The notes under the pieces are model-generated. The model was not told the DNA's origin and did no database searches. It saw only the letters and a program-made list of their open reading frames with translations. A DNA stretch of 64,000 nt from Lycium barbarum (taxonomy: Eukaryota > Streptophyta > Magnoliopsida > Solanales > Solanaceae), in contig NC_083341.1 of NCBI RefSeq assembly GCF_019175385.1, positions 19,972,203 to 20,036,202 of the forward strand. The letters are read 5' to 3'. This document shows positions 43,445 through 54,564 of this stretch, one piece after another (position 1 is the first letter of the stretch; each line of letters starts with the position of its first letter). A program made the translations under genes and the position numbers.

Positions 43445-46400
43445 TGTTGCTCCCAAACGCACACGCAAGTATTCGCGGTCATACATGTAATATAGGATTT
43501 TTAAGTCCAGATATCATACCCACAGAGACTTAGATTCTACTGTTAAACTAATTCAAATTCGAATGAACTATTCATGGAAGTAAAGAAAGATGGTTTTGTT
43601 TTGACTAACTAAAACTGAAAAGTAAACAATTTATGATGGGTGTTTTTGTGACTGAGAATATTTCGACAAAGATTGCAAGGTTTATCAGATGATGGAGAGT
43701 TCCAGGGTCATGGTTTTCGACAATCCAGTTGATCTTCTGACGATTCTACCTATCTTATTTCTTGGGTTACTGGTTGAGGGGTAAATTGTAACTTTATGAT
43801 ATTCTCTCGAACTACTCATAAGCCTGTAGATGTTACTATAATGCCTATATCTCTATGGTCATCAGAGGTAACAAGAACGGATTTAATTCTCCGTATTCAA
43901 CTAAGTAAGGCTAAAGGTGTCACGCCCCGAACCATGGCCTGGGCGAAACAGGGCACTCGGTGCCTTACTACATGTGACCGAGCAAACCACATGGCTTGTT
44001 GAATCATCATGAGGCATACATGAGCTGAATATAACATGAAACATGATGGGCTTTAAGAAAACACATGAAGTCATAATAATTTATAAGATACTCGTTTAAA
44101 ACATGAATGCGGAAATACCATGAATCAAGCCAAAGATGGCTAAACAACTCTGAATATCTGACATAACATAACTAACTGGTCTAGTCTATGAAACCTCTAT
44201 CATGAGTCTGAAATGGAAATCATACTTGTTGGGACAAGGCCCCCAGCATACCTTTAATGCATGACTACTATGGGATAAATAACTGACTAAACCCCGAAGG
44301 AGATGGGGCTCACCAATAGGCTGATACGAGCCAATCCTACCGAGCAGATGCATTGTCCTGTAAATCCGTACCTGCATCGTGAAATGCAGTCCCTCGGGCA
44401 AATAAAAGGGACATCAGTACATTGAATGTACTGGTATGTAAAGCAACTGAAAGAATAAGCATGACACATGAAATCACTATGATAAAGCTGAACTGAAACT
44501 GAAACCTGGTTGTGAGCATGAACATGGATACATATATAAATAACATGAGTAAAATATATATGGGAGAGCATTAGTATGACCAACATGTAACCACCATGTT
44601 AGCACATTGCGTTTGATCTCTACCCGATCAGCTAAGTCATCTTGTACCTTGCCGGGGTACAAGACATGAACATGGCATGAATGGATCCAAATCCCTCAAT
44701 GGGGAAAAATATGAAGGAATCGTCCTAGACATGGGTGGAGCGATCCTTATCCTACGGAGGCAAGCGTAGTTTCAGGCTATCTGAGCCTTCTCGATAATCT
44801 GTGCAACTCTCAAAAACATAAACATGGAAAATAGGTGGCACTTGCTACCCATGGATTTCATAAATCATAACTTGCATGTACATGGATATCATTTCATTGA
44901 ATTCTTGCATGAAAACGTGTAAAGCATGTAAGGTATTTTCTTAAAGATAAACATAATAAATTATAACTTGCATGTAAGAACCCATGGAATGCAAAGTATG
45001 GGTTTTCATGGATTACGGACAGATTCTCAATAATCATAATGAAATATCAAGAACTCAATAATGGATTAATAATACTTCAATACTTAGTATAGCATGATAC
45101 ATGAACCTAGGGTTATCATGAGCATGGTTAAAAACCCTAGTTTTCGTATAACTTCATACTTTATGGAAGAAGTGGCGTGGGCAAGACCAAGGATGTTCCC
45201 ACACGTAGATAGAAACTCTACATACCTGGTAATGCTCCAAACTCGTGATAAAAATTTGAACTTTGTAGAAGAATCCCAAAGCTTTAGTCTTGAATCCTTT
45301 AAATGGGTTTTATTGAAAACCCTAAGTTAAAAGGATGAATTCTTGCTTAGGAATCATGGATACATGTTAGAATTAACTTGGAATGGCTTGGAATAACTTA
45401 CCTTGGTGAATTTCAATGGATGGAGGAGAAGATTTCGTCCTAGGGTTGAAGGGAATGTGAAAAGTGAAAAATAGAACTGAACCCTCGTATTTATAGTTCT
45501 GGTCGACGCGGGAGAAGTACGGCCTAAATGTATGTCCTGTACTTTAAAGTACGGCCCGTACATTGTGGCCGTACATTGGGTCAACTTTCCAGTGATAAAT
45601 CAATTTTGATGGGGGAAGTACGAGCTCAAGGCACGTCTCGTACTTCAAAGTACGACCCATACTTTTCTGCCCGTACTTGGGTTAAAGGTTTCAGTGCTCT
45701 CTGCCAGTTCCCCTCTATGTACGCCCACCATTGTACGGCCCGTACATCATTGTACGGCCCGTACATCATTGTACGGCCCATACTTTGGTCGTAAAACGTA
45801 CAATTGACATTCTGAGGCCAATTTTCCAATTCTAACACTTTTGTCTTGGTTTCTAAGTCCCGAATCATAAACGTAGCCTAGTTAGGGTACGAGGTGTTAC
45901 AAAAGGATATATCTCTATCCTCAGTTGCGAAACGATTAGATCGAACAAACTCTACTTATTCTTATTACGTACGTGAATTCCCTTTCTCAAGTCCAATTCA
46001 CGCACCACAGATAGTGTCTAACTATTGGTCAGATAATCAAACAATTAATCACAGGAATAAATAAGCAACCCAAAATACGGATATTTAATCGATAGAAATT
46101 GTCGTCAAACCAACTATCATGTCTTTCGCCACAACCCCAGAATTAAGAAGTTTAACTACTCATGATTCTAGATGAACAACAAGAATTCATGAAGAAACCA
46201 GGGTTTAAAGGATGAAAATAAAATAAACCTAGAGAGAGAAAGTAGAACGGCGGCTTACAAGTCTTAGAATAATCCCAGCACACCGTTTAAGCTAATAAAA
46301 GTCTATTTATAGTCTAGGGCTAAAAATAAATTAAGTAGACCTCATCCCGGTCGAACCGGGAAAACTTTGCCCAAAATGGCTTAGTGCGCCGCCCTGGGCG

Positions 46401-46724
46401 TCGCCCCAAGCGGCGGCCCAAGAGGATTTAACAGGGCCTTGGATCTCTTTTAGCGATTTTCGCCATTTTGTGCAGGGGTAGCGCCTCAAGAGGCTTTTAC
46501 AGGCTTATTGTTTTTCCGGCGCTTCTCTTCGCTCTTTCTCGTGCACACTTGGTCCTCGATTCCCAAACTGCTCGGTTTCTATTCATTTGTCCTCATTGTA
46601 CCTAAATACACAAAACATACCAATATAAGCACGAATACAACTATTCCATCATAGAAATTGCGATTAAGGTACTAAGAACGAGAGGTAAAGTTAAGCTAAA
46701 TATCGATATTTATGCCAAATATCA
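43445..46724 (-). repeat. 3' LTR of gypsy 2, containing solo LTR 3
   Basis: Without the nested LTR (43918-45901 plus one TSD) it is about 1.29 kb. It starts, on the minus strand, TGATATTTGGCATAAATATC at 46724 and ends GGGAGCAACA at 43445. It aligns closely with 62795-64000. It has a TATA box (46304-46311, ACTATAAATAG on the minus strand) and, just upstream, GC-rich palindromes at 46380-46510. Confidence 0.92.
43918..45901 (-). mobile_element. Solo LTR 3 (long TGTTACACC-type), TSD AAAGG
   Basis: The plus strand begins TGTCACGCCCCGAACC and ends GAGGTGTTACA. AAAGG flanks both sides (43913-43917 and 45902-45906), and the gypsy LTR rejoins across it, as comparison with the right LTR near 63261 confirms. 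On the minus strand the TATA box is ACTATAAATACG (45488-45495). Directly upstream is a dense array of GTACGGGCCGTAC palindromes (45510-45800), three of them in perfect tandem. No genes. Confidence 0.95.
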
Positions 46725-47399
46725 CCAGCCCCACTTAGACTTTGCTCGCCCTTGAGCAAACACTTGCCTATACCTACCTATAATACTCACACTCATGCCA
46801 TTTAAACAGCTCTGCTCAGGCTTCGGTTTCTATGGCTATTTCAAGAATATTTCACAAGCCAATCACTTGAGCAAATTCTCTCAAAAGACATGCCAAAGAT
46901 TAGAATTTTCGTTAAAAACAACCACTAACAACCTTCTCAAAAACAATTTTCTTTCAAGAACAACATGACTCAAAGACACCACTTAAAAACAAAGCGATCA
47001 TGCTACTTAACCAAGAATCCAACATTTCACCATTCTGTTGTCAACTAAGTGCCCTCACAAAAAGAGAGTTGTCCATATATCTCACAAGAATAGAAAACTT
47101 TTCATTTCAATGGACATGAATTCAGCGAATACGCTCACTCTCAAAAAGAACATCACATGCTAAATATAACATACCATAAGTTTGCCCGTAGTGTAACCGC
47201 TCTACTAATATAAGCATATCGAACCTAGGATAAAGTAGGACTTAAAAGGGTTGTAATGGAGGCTAGGGGATGGGTAAGAATTATTTGGATAATAGTGACT
47301 AACCTCCCTAAGCACTTTAATACATATAACATTCCCGTTTTGCGCACTTCCTTTGTCAACCAATTTTAAAACCAACCACCAAATCCTCCCTAGTTATTC
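46725..47399 (-). other. Polypurine tract and 3' spacer of gypsy 2
   Basis: AAGTGGGGCTGG on the minus strand (about 46725-46736) lies directly before the 3' LTR and is the likely polypurine tract. The remaining ~660 bases are non-coding spacer, interrupted at 47399 by solo LTR 4 and continuing at 50424. Confidence 0.7.
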
Positions 47400-50300
47400 T
47401 GTCACGACCCAACTAGGGGCCGTGACGAGTACCCGATACTTGTACCGAGCACCCCTTATTTATCATTTTACCTTTACTTCTCAGCGGGCCGTAGTGACTG
47501 TGCCATATATTTTTTTTCGTCACTGAACATTATCATTAGTAGCATCTTCATAAGCATAGACTAGTAAACTTTTCCATCACGTTATACAGCGACGCTAAGA
47601 TGCCAAAATACAACATATCTAACTGTACATATCTGTCTACGAGCCTCTAAACATAGTACACATATACGTAGAAAGGGCCGAGTACTGTCATGCCCAAATA
47701 TATCTACACAAAAATAGTACCAAGGAACTGAGGCTCCGGGACAACTGGAGCGCTGCCAACACTGCTGATAGAACTCCTAGGAATCTGGTCCGTCTACCTG
47801 CTGACCTGCGCGGCATGAAACGCAGCGTCCACAAGAAGGGACGTCAGTACGAATAATGTACCGAGTATGTAAGGCATGAATAGTAATAATATACGGAAAA
47901 TATGAAACAGGGATAACGACATAAAAGAGTTATAGCACATGTCCTGAGGTAGAAACATAACCTGTACATATAAGTGCCCTTGGGCAGATGTCATGTATGC
48001 TTAGCTTTCCTTTGAAAATCTTTTCTTGTTCATATATATATAAAAATAGAACATGTCATATTGCCGAGGCGTCGGCAGCCGATCCATTTAACCATAAATA
48101 TACACATCCCGCGTCCGGGCATCCCGCGTCCGGGACGATATCATGTCAAATAATACCAACTGATCAGGTGGATATGCGTATATAACGCGTTGCCCTTATC
48201 TCCATCTTCCCCGTATACATATGCATGCATCATGTACATATATCAGCGTCTATAGCGCTCTGGCTCTTTCATCATATACATATACGTGTGTCATGTACAT
48301 ACATCAGCGTCTATAGCGCTCTGGTTCTTTTATCATATACATATACTTATAACATGCATACAACACGCTCGAGAGTCCAAGAAAACCATGTCCACGTCGG
48401 AGTGACGTAAGGTCGGTAGCCTCCGATTACATTATGAAATAATCATGATCGTCATGTCTCACCTTGAAGGAACTACTATTATGAGGCGAGACTATCAATG
48501 AAGAATAGCATTAAGAGAAAACATGGGACAAGATCGTAAAACTCATAAAACATTACTTCGTGCACCTTAGAGTCTTTGGAAAATAGAGTCATGTCAAAGG
48601 AATAGAGTTGGACTCAAGAACTAGTCCATTATTCTTGTATTCATACTGAATCCTTCACTTAAGGCTTTTAGACATGCAATTATTCTCGTCGTTCTCGTCA
48701 TAGACATATTCTCTTTCTTACATCGTTATTGTCATTATCGTCGTAGGATTATTCTCATTAGAATAGCTACATTACTTGTCATTAGATAAGCGGTATAAGG
48801 ATCAAAGGTTTCCTTTAGGTTCTACTTCAAAATAGGTCAACCGGAACAATAGATAAAATCCGGGATCCATGGGCCCACCTCGGGTCAAATGAGGAGGCAT
48901 ATCAAATTCACGTTCGTTACATTTCATGACGTCTCCTGGGAGGGTTTTAGGGTAGTCGGGACCTCTCTATGCGAGCTCTAGATATTTAGGAAGTCTTTCT
49001 AACATTTTGCACAATTTTTAGTTCAATTCCATTGAACGAAACGTGGAAAACTTTGGGTGCGGATTCCGGAGATCGGAGTTGTCCCCGCGGCTCGTATCCG
49101 ACTTATTACATCTAAGACATGCCATCGAAAGAAGGGTGAAGCCTTACATACCTCTTTCCGCTCTTTATGCTATTCCAAACTCAAGTCGCAAATCCGCCAA
49201 AATCTACAAATTGGTCACATTTACCAAACTTGATTAGAGCATTTAGAATTGGATTCTTAAAGTAATACTTGGCTACCGAAATTTCGACAGCACTTCCCCT
49301 GTAAATACACCATCCCCAAAACTCAACCTAGCAAATTTTTAATCAACAACAATCCGGGAATTCAACCCGGCCAAACTATCAACATAATGTCAACAACCAT
49401 ACTAACAATTTCCATATTCAATCTAAAATACATTCTAACACTTCCATTAACATTCTACTTCCTTCAAGACTTTTCAATCCCAATAAAAGCTATAACAACC
49501 TTATAATTTATATTCCAACAACACCATACTAACATCATTGTCTTCCCTACATGCAAAGATATTATATACAATTCCCATAATTTCTAAAACAAGTCTCCAA
49601 TTACTACAACTTCACTAAGCTCATCCAATTTTTCATTATCAACATAACATCCACAACAACAACAACCAAATATTAGATAAAATAGTTAAACCATCTTTCC
49701 TACACACACCCATAGGCACACGGCCACAATATAGTTTTTCTCTTCCATGAATTTCATCCACTTTTACATGCTACAACACACAAAATCTCCCATAACATAT
49801 AAAAAAAGAATTAAACCTTACCTTTTTCTTCAATTCTTCACTTAGCTAGAAATCTCAACTTGCATGAACTTGTGTTTATCTTGCTCTAATGAACACTCCG
49901 CCTTGCTAAGGACCCTTTAATTAGTTGCTTGGCTAGGAAGGAATAATTTTTGATGAAAATCTTCCAAGGTTTTGTGGTGGCCGAAAATGGCCCTTAGGTT
50001 TCTCTTCTCTCTTCTTTGTTTTCTTATGTTCTTGGAGGTTCTAAAGGATTGTGGGAAAAATTAGAAGACTTGGTCTTCTTTTATTCCCATGGATTTTTAA
50101 TCCAACATGGGCTTGGCCCATCAAGAAGGATGGATAGCCAACCTTGGCCCAAAAAAAAAATCAAGCCCATTTTTTTTTGTACTCCATGAAAAATTTTAAT
50201 TTTTTTCCAATTTCCAAATTTGTCCTTCGTCTCCCTCCATAATTCCACGAGTCATATTGCGAATTTACCTTTTCGCCCCTAGCCTTTCTTATCATTTCCA

Positions 50301-50418
50301 CTCCTAAACTTTTCATAAGAAACTCATATGCCAAACAAAACAAAAAATAAGGCCTTGCTTGTTGTCTTCTCGCGATTGTCTTGAATTTTCCGATTGCACA
50401 AAAATGCGGGATATAACA
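47400..50418 (-). mobile_element. Solo LTR 4 (long type, 3.0 kb), TSD TATTC
   Basis: The plus strand begins TGTCACGACCC and ends GGGATATAACA; TATTC occurs at 47395-47399 and 50419-50423. On the minus strand it therefore starts TGTTATATCCCGC. It contains the shared ~35-base block around 47838-47876 and a short tandem, CATCCCGCGTCCGGG, at 48106-48136. No CpG palindrome cluster was seen near its start. No genes. Confidence 0.94.
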
Positions 50419-50423
50419 TATTC

Positions 50424-51678
50424 ATCACAATTAAGCACCATGTTTTCAACAATTTCAAGTTAGAGGGGAACTTTTATTCATAAAAACTAACTCATTATTT
50501 TCTTTTTTCCAGTTCAGTTTTTTTTTTTTTTTTCATATTCCCAACTAACAAGCGAGCTTTGCTTCATTTTAGGTGCACCAATAGACTTAACTCGATTTCA
50601 ACCAATAAACACTACCCTTTCCATCAACTCCCAACTCCAATTACCTCATTTTATCATTAAAGTGCTCAAAGAGTATATAGGATCAACAATAGGCTAAAAG
50701 AACGAAAGGGTATGGCTTATCAATTGTTATCAAAGAAAAAGGCTAAAGGCTCAACGGGGCTAACTAGGGTAACATGTACATGCATGGGTTGGTAGGAACA
50801 AGTTAAAATTTAGGTTATTCAAAGAAGTGCCTCTATCACATCCTAAGTCACAACATGCTTTATTTCGCTTCACGAACACACGGGGCAAGTTCTAGACATC
50901 AATACCAAACATAGATACATACAAATCCTTACACACATATGACACAAAATCAACGCAAGAAGACTCATATTTTCCCTCAAATTAAGAAACAACGTATCAA
51001 TCAATGCCAAGTGGGTCATACATGAGTCAAACACAATAATAATTTAGTGGTTTCGAGAGAGGTCATCTATTTTCACGGCATGCTTTCAAATCAAAATCAG
51101 GAGTAGCTCACATTGCCCATATTTCATCTGACCTGAGCACCTAGCATTTGAATGGTCTTTCCTATGGACTAATCTTCCCTCAAGCAGATTGTCATCCACC
51201 CGTCATCAGGAAAAGCCATTTCTGTGACTAAAAAAAACAAAAAATAAAAATCTAACAGATGACTTATGCCACTACCAAAAGCTTACTAAAACTAGAAAAC
51301 AAAATCTTTTTTTTTCCTATATGTATATTTTTTTTTCTAAGGATAATCCTAACAAAAAGGAAGAATAAAAGAAAATTAAGGTTCCTAAAAAAAAGATTCT
51401 AAGGCATAAGTATCCTCTATCTCGAGACGTATCTCCTACCCCACACTTAATTTCATGCACTATCCTCAGTGCATATAAAAAATAGAAAAACAGAGTAAGG
51501 CGAGAAATACTCCCTGAAGCCCACTAGGGCCTAGTCAGACTCGGCTCCAGCAGCCGTGGTGCCAGGGAACTGATCATCCTCATCCACAGAGTTTGCATCC
51601 TCATCTGATAGAAACTCGAAAACTTCATCGAGGCCAAGCAACCTCATGGTGGAGTCTAGTAGGGTCATCTGTTATAGC
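50424..51678 (-). other. 3' spacer of gypsy 2, continued
   Basis: Non-coding DNA between the extra frame and the polypurine tract. It contains a T-run at 50518-50533. The last part, near 51540-51678, may still belong to the tail of the extra frame. Confidence 0.55.
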
Positions 51679-52680
51679 TCATCCATGCTTGCCTCCCCCC
51701 TGCTCCATTCTCAGATTCAAGTCAGCAAACAACATCCTCACTGACTGTTCAAGATAGTTGGTCTGCTGCTCGGATGTGAGGGAGGACGAACCACCTTTTG
51801 CCGGATTGATGGTCGTGATATCAAACGACTTATCCGGTCGGAGCATCTCAAAATCAACCCCCGTATTGGTCGGCACATCGAACATCCGGCGCAACATATG
51901 GGTCACCATGCTGGGGTAGAGAAGTCTTCCCTTTGGTAGAGAAGTCTTCCCTTTCCCTGATTCCTCATTTTTTCCATCTCTACCAACAAAACCTTGCCCT
52001 TGTTTAGGTCCATATTGTTCAAGAGAAGATAGACCAAACAACACCTTAATTTGGACACATTAGTATCATTTGTTGTTGGCATGATCCGACAGTTGACAAA
52101 CCTTAGCATTACTTTCGCGTCGAGCACAAAGTTGTTCCTCTTCAAGGACTTATGTCGCCCATCTATATCTCTATTCCATAAAACTTTTGAGTCCGGCCCG
52201 CGCAATGTGTTGCGAAGCTCTCTATAATTAGGCTTACGCAAGAACCTCTCAACGTGTATGATCTTTCTCGGGGAATTGCTTTCATTGGTTAATGGTGTGG
52301 TATGAGAATGGAATTTGTTTCCCCCGAATTGGGATGACATACTCCATCTCTTTTTCATAATCAAGCCCGGGGTCCCAATTTGCATAAAATTCTTTAACCA
52401 TATCGATATTTGCGGGGCCAACTGTTTGGCCCAAACGACCATAACCCAGAGAAAAGATACTTATATGGATGCATTGGAACTTATTGCGCAGCTTATTCGC
52501 ATCAATGGCAACCTCTGGCGCGGGAGCAATTGCTGGCTCAAAGTGTTGGAACCAGTAGCGACTATGTGGTTCTATTGCCCCAAACAACGGTGCATTGTTT
52601 GTGTCATCCTCTTCTACGGGGGTAGGCCTCTTGTTTTTAGCTCGACTACTTGAGGTAGCAGGAGCTTTGCCCGAGATTTG
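51679..52680 (-). pseudogene. gypsy 2 extra frame (ORF3), frameshifted
   Basis: On the minus strand from about 52680 the frame reads a Ser/Lys-rich start, then IEPHSRYWFQHFEPA, then MVKEFYANWD and VIPIRGKQIPFSYHTIN. After a frameshift near 52280 it continues with FLRKPNYRELRNTLRG, SLKRNNFVLDAKVMLRFVNC and CCLVYLLLNNMDLNKGKVLL. The tail has FADLNLRMEQGGG. I recognise this as the domain often labelled 'putative plant transposon protein' in plant proteomes (from memory). It lies where Athila elements carry their extra frame, but no membrane segment is seen. A 20-bp tandem duplication (51915-51934 and 51935-51954) shifts the frame. Confidence 0.7.
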
Positions 52681-53902
52681 TTCATTTCGGCCTTTGAGAC
52701 TTTATTCCCGCAATCAAACAAACCAATTAGCCCAACGTATAATCAAGAGGGTCCACCCCCACACTTAAATCATTGATATACTCATGGTGACAACAAATTT
52801 GTGGTGCTTACAAGGGGATTCAGACTACCCCATTTTATCCAATTCGTGCGGGTGGTAGTCAAATGACACTCGGGGCCATCGCTTTTTATGACAACAATTT
52901 CAACACAAGACTACACCCCCACACTTATTTTTCACAACATAATCACCCCTAAACATTCATGCCCTTTAACAACAAATTTTCTTTCTTTGTAGCATTTTGA
53001 CAAACACCTAGCATGTATAAAAGTATTTGTCATTCATTCACTTAGCAAGCTAGGGATTGTTTTCAAAAATTTAACCCAACCCACATATCCACACCACCCC
53101 ACACTTAATTTTCGGCCATTGCACATCATAATCCACAAACTTTCACATGTCACATGCTAGACTTTCATGAAGAACGAAATTAATGGAGGGATTGGGGAAG
53201 TGGGTTTTCCATGGAAAACAATCCTACCCTTAAAATAAATCATAAGAAAAGAGGGAGAAAGAGATATATACCTTGATTCTTGCAAAGGATGGAAAGGATT
53301 TGAGGATTTGGGAGGAAGAAGGTTTTTGGTCATGGAGGGTTTTGATTTAGAGAGAGAGTGAAAAGGGAAAATAAGAAAAGAGAAGGGGAATAAAGAGGGC
53401 TTTTACGTTTTTGTTGTTGCTGTTTTTCTGATTTTTTATTTTATTTTGTTTTTTTAATTTTTCGAAAAAAAAAAATTAATCCTGGAGCGCCACCTTGGGC
53501 GGCCCCCCCAAGAGGGTTTCTCAGAACCTTTTTTTTTTTCTTGTCATATGGATCACCGTCGAACGAACGTGTGCATTGCCTGGGGCGACACCCAGAGTGT
53601 CGCACACGGTCATTTTTTTACCTGAACGACTTTTTGCCTCAATTCCAACCTCGTTTAAGTGCTTACCTTGCTTTTTCCTTCGAATTGCCACTCCAAAATC
53701 CTGCAACATGAACAAATGTGACCTATAATTATAAAAACATTGGGTTGCCTCCTAATGAGCGCCTTAGTTAAGTCGTGGCACGACACTTTTTGTGATTTGT
53801 TTTTCTCATTTTTTCATGTTTTTTTCTTTATGCTACTTTTACAAACACGGGTTGCCTCTCGATGAGCGGTTGATTTAACGTCACGGCACGACGCAGGCTC
53901 TC
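52681..53902 (-). other. Spacer between integrase and ORF3 of gypsy 2
   Basis: Non-coding, with long T-runs and CACCCCACACTTA phrases. GC-rich palindrome-like phrases recall the LTR ones: CCACCTTGGGCGGCCC near 53490 and GGGGCGACACCCAGAGTG near 53583. GGTTGCCTCCTAATGAGCGC (53744) and GGTTGCCTCTCGATGAGCGG (53850) are two copies of one phrase that also occurs in gypsy 1 near 14753. Confidence 0.6.
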
Positions 53903-54564
53903 TCAAGCCTCTTCTAGTTCCACTGAGATCTTCTCGCGATCAATGACCTCTCCAAAGTAGTGCTTCACTCGCTGCCCATTTACCAAGAACGACTTGTCAA
54001 AATTCAGCGACTTCAACTCAACTGCTCCATGTGCTGTCCCACGCACTATCTGAAAGGGCCCGGACCACTTACTTTTCAACTTTCCGCCGAAAACCTTCAG
54101 CCGAGAATTATACAACAAGGCTAGCTGCCCAAGCTTAAACTCACGAGGTTGGATGCGCTTGTCATGAAGTCTCTTTGTCCTTTATTTGCACATCTTCGCA
54201 TTCTCATATGCATGATAGCGAAATTCATCCAACTCGTGCAATTGCAACAATCTCTTTTCTCCAGCTTGTACCATGTCTAAATTCAGCTTCTTTATTGCTC
54301 AATACGTTCTATGCTCAAGTCAACCGGTAGATGACATGGCTTACCCAAGACGAGCTTATAAGGAGATGTGCTAATAGAAGTTTTGTAGGCTGTTCTGTAT
54401 GCCCACAGAGCATCATCGAACTTCAACGACCAATCTTTCCTACTCACGCTCACAGTCTTCTCCAAAATTCACTTAATTTCTCTATTCGATACCTCCACTT
54501 GACCACTCGTCTGAGGATGATAAGCAGTCGCTACCTTGTGTTTCACTCCATACTTGAGCAACAA
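53903..54564 (-). pseudogene. gypsy 2 integrase, C-terminal part
   Basis: Minus strand from 54564: [19 protein letters not shown] then QVEVSNRE, which carries the catalytic Glu. It continues through [14 protein letters not shown] sequence and a frameshifted middle to KLKSKWSGPFQIV and FLVNGQRVKHYFGE, ending near 53903. The catalytic core was split by solo LTR 5 immediately upstream of the Glu segment; the other half is at 56910-57486. Confidence 0.85.

Noticed and set aside
45094..45330. Short ORF in solo LTR 3 as a gene
   Set aside because: It lies entirely in LTR sequence and has no recognisable domain.
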